From Paenibacillus sp. JNUCC-31 (GTDB taxonomy: Bacteria > Bacillota > Bacilli > Paenibacillales > Paenibacillaceae), in NCBI RefSeq assembly GCF_014844075.1, contig NZ_CP062165.1, positions 558,001-622,000 of the forward strand: a stretch of DNA of 64,000 bases, read 5' to 3'. Shown piece after piece: positions 63,987 to 64,000 of this stretch. Below the pieces are notes generated by a model. That model was not told the origin of the DNA. It was given only the letters and a program-made list of their open reading frames with translations, and made no database searches. Position 1 is the first letter of the stretch; each line of letters opens with the position of its first letter. The translations under genes and the position numbers were made by a program.

Positions 63987-64000
63987 AATACTTGCACCTC

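Noticed and set aside
1..64000. CRISPR arrays, tRNA and rRNA genes, complete insertion sequences
   Set aside because: No regularly spaced repeats, no cloverleaf-like sequence and no transposase frame was seen on reading both strands; a dedicated search was not possible.

Overview
The window looks like chromosomal DNA of a Paenibacillus-type Firmicute. I infer this from strong AGGAGG-type ribosome binding sites with frequent GTG/TTG starts, S-layer homology (SLH) proteins, amidases carrying copper-amine-oxidase-like stalk domains plus AMIN, a large secreted GH53 galactanase, a chitosanase, and a double-dynamin protein. There are no rRNA or tRNA genes, no CRISPR array and no intact mobile element. 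Most genes read on the minus strand.

Layout. 1-4.7 kb: a four-gene Bce-type antimicrobial-peptide sensing and detoxification module (response regulator, short histidine kinase, ABC ATPase, FtsX-like permease). 4.7-6.9 kb: an SPFH (band 7) protein translationally coupled to a divergent NAD-kinase-like protein, under a strong promoter covered by palindromes. 7.1-8.2 kb: a Fur-box-controlled siderophore-binding lipoprotein. 8.3-12.7 kb: a cell-wall-anchored GH53 galactanase with a cre-like site. 13-16 kb: a YceI protein divergent from a second two-component system. 16.4-20.3 kb: a DUF1540 mini-protein, then an HpaB-type flavin monooxygenase facing a flavodoxin / unknown protein / nitroreductase operon; both units carry Fur boxes. 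20.4-22.5 kb: RNA methyltransferase, RluA pseudouridine synthase and an alkyltransferase-like DNA repair protein. 22.6-25.3 kb: an MFS drug exporter with its MarR repressor, and a second MarR. 25.5-30 kb: topoisomerase IV (parE-parC). 30-32.9 kb: an SGNH hydrolase with an ABC-2 exporter. 33-36.3 kb: a CAP-domain secreted protein, a GNAT acetyltransferase, PurT and a 57-residue protein. 36.5-40.1 kb: a heterodimeric ABC exporter. 40.4-45.4 kb: DynA-like double dynamin, a small conserved protein and endonuclease III. 45.5-52.1 kb: an SLH protein, a GerMN lipoprotein and two paralogous amidases. 52.4-54.5 kb: leuCD. 54.8-61.6 kb: a secreted hydrolase set (metallophosphoesterase, GH46-like chitosanase, PhoA-type alkaline phosphatase) around an AraC regulator. 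62-64 kb: nagA and a DeoR regulator.

Two threads connect separate loci. First, good Fur boxes occur before the siderophore-binding protein, the HpaB monooxygenase, the flavodoxin operon and, unexpectedly, leuCD, so iron limitation probably affects transport, electron carriers and leucine synthesis together. Second, a 47-bp element (19 of its first 20 positions identical) lies upstream of both the chitosanase and the alkaline phosphatase, with the AraC gene next to the first copy, which suggests a small extracellular phosphate/chitosan regulon. Between them lies a relic of a group II intron 3' end. I found no single system that is clearly new. The best candidates for something undescribed are the SPFH/NAD-kinase-like pair, the Fur-controlled flavodoxin/unknown/nitroreductase plus HpaB cluster, and the AraC-linked repeat regulon.
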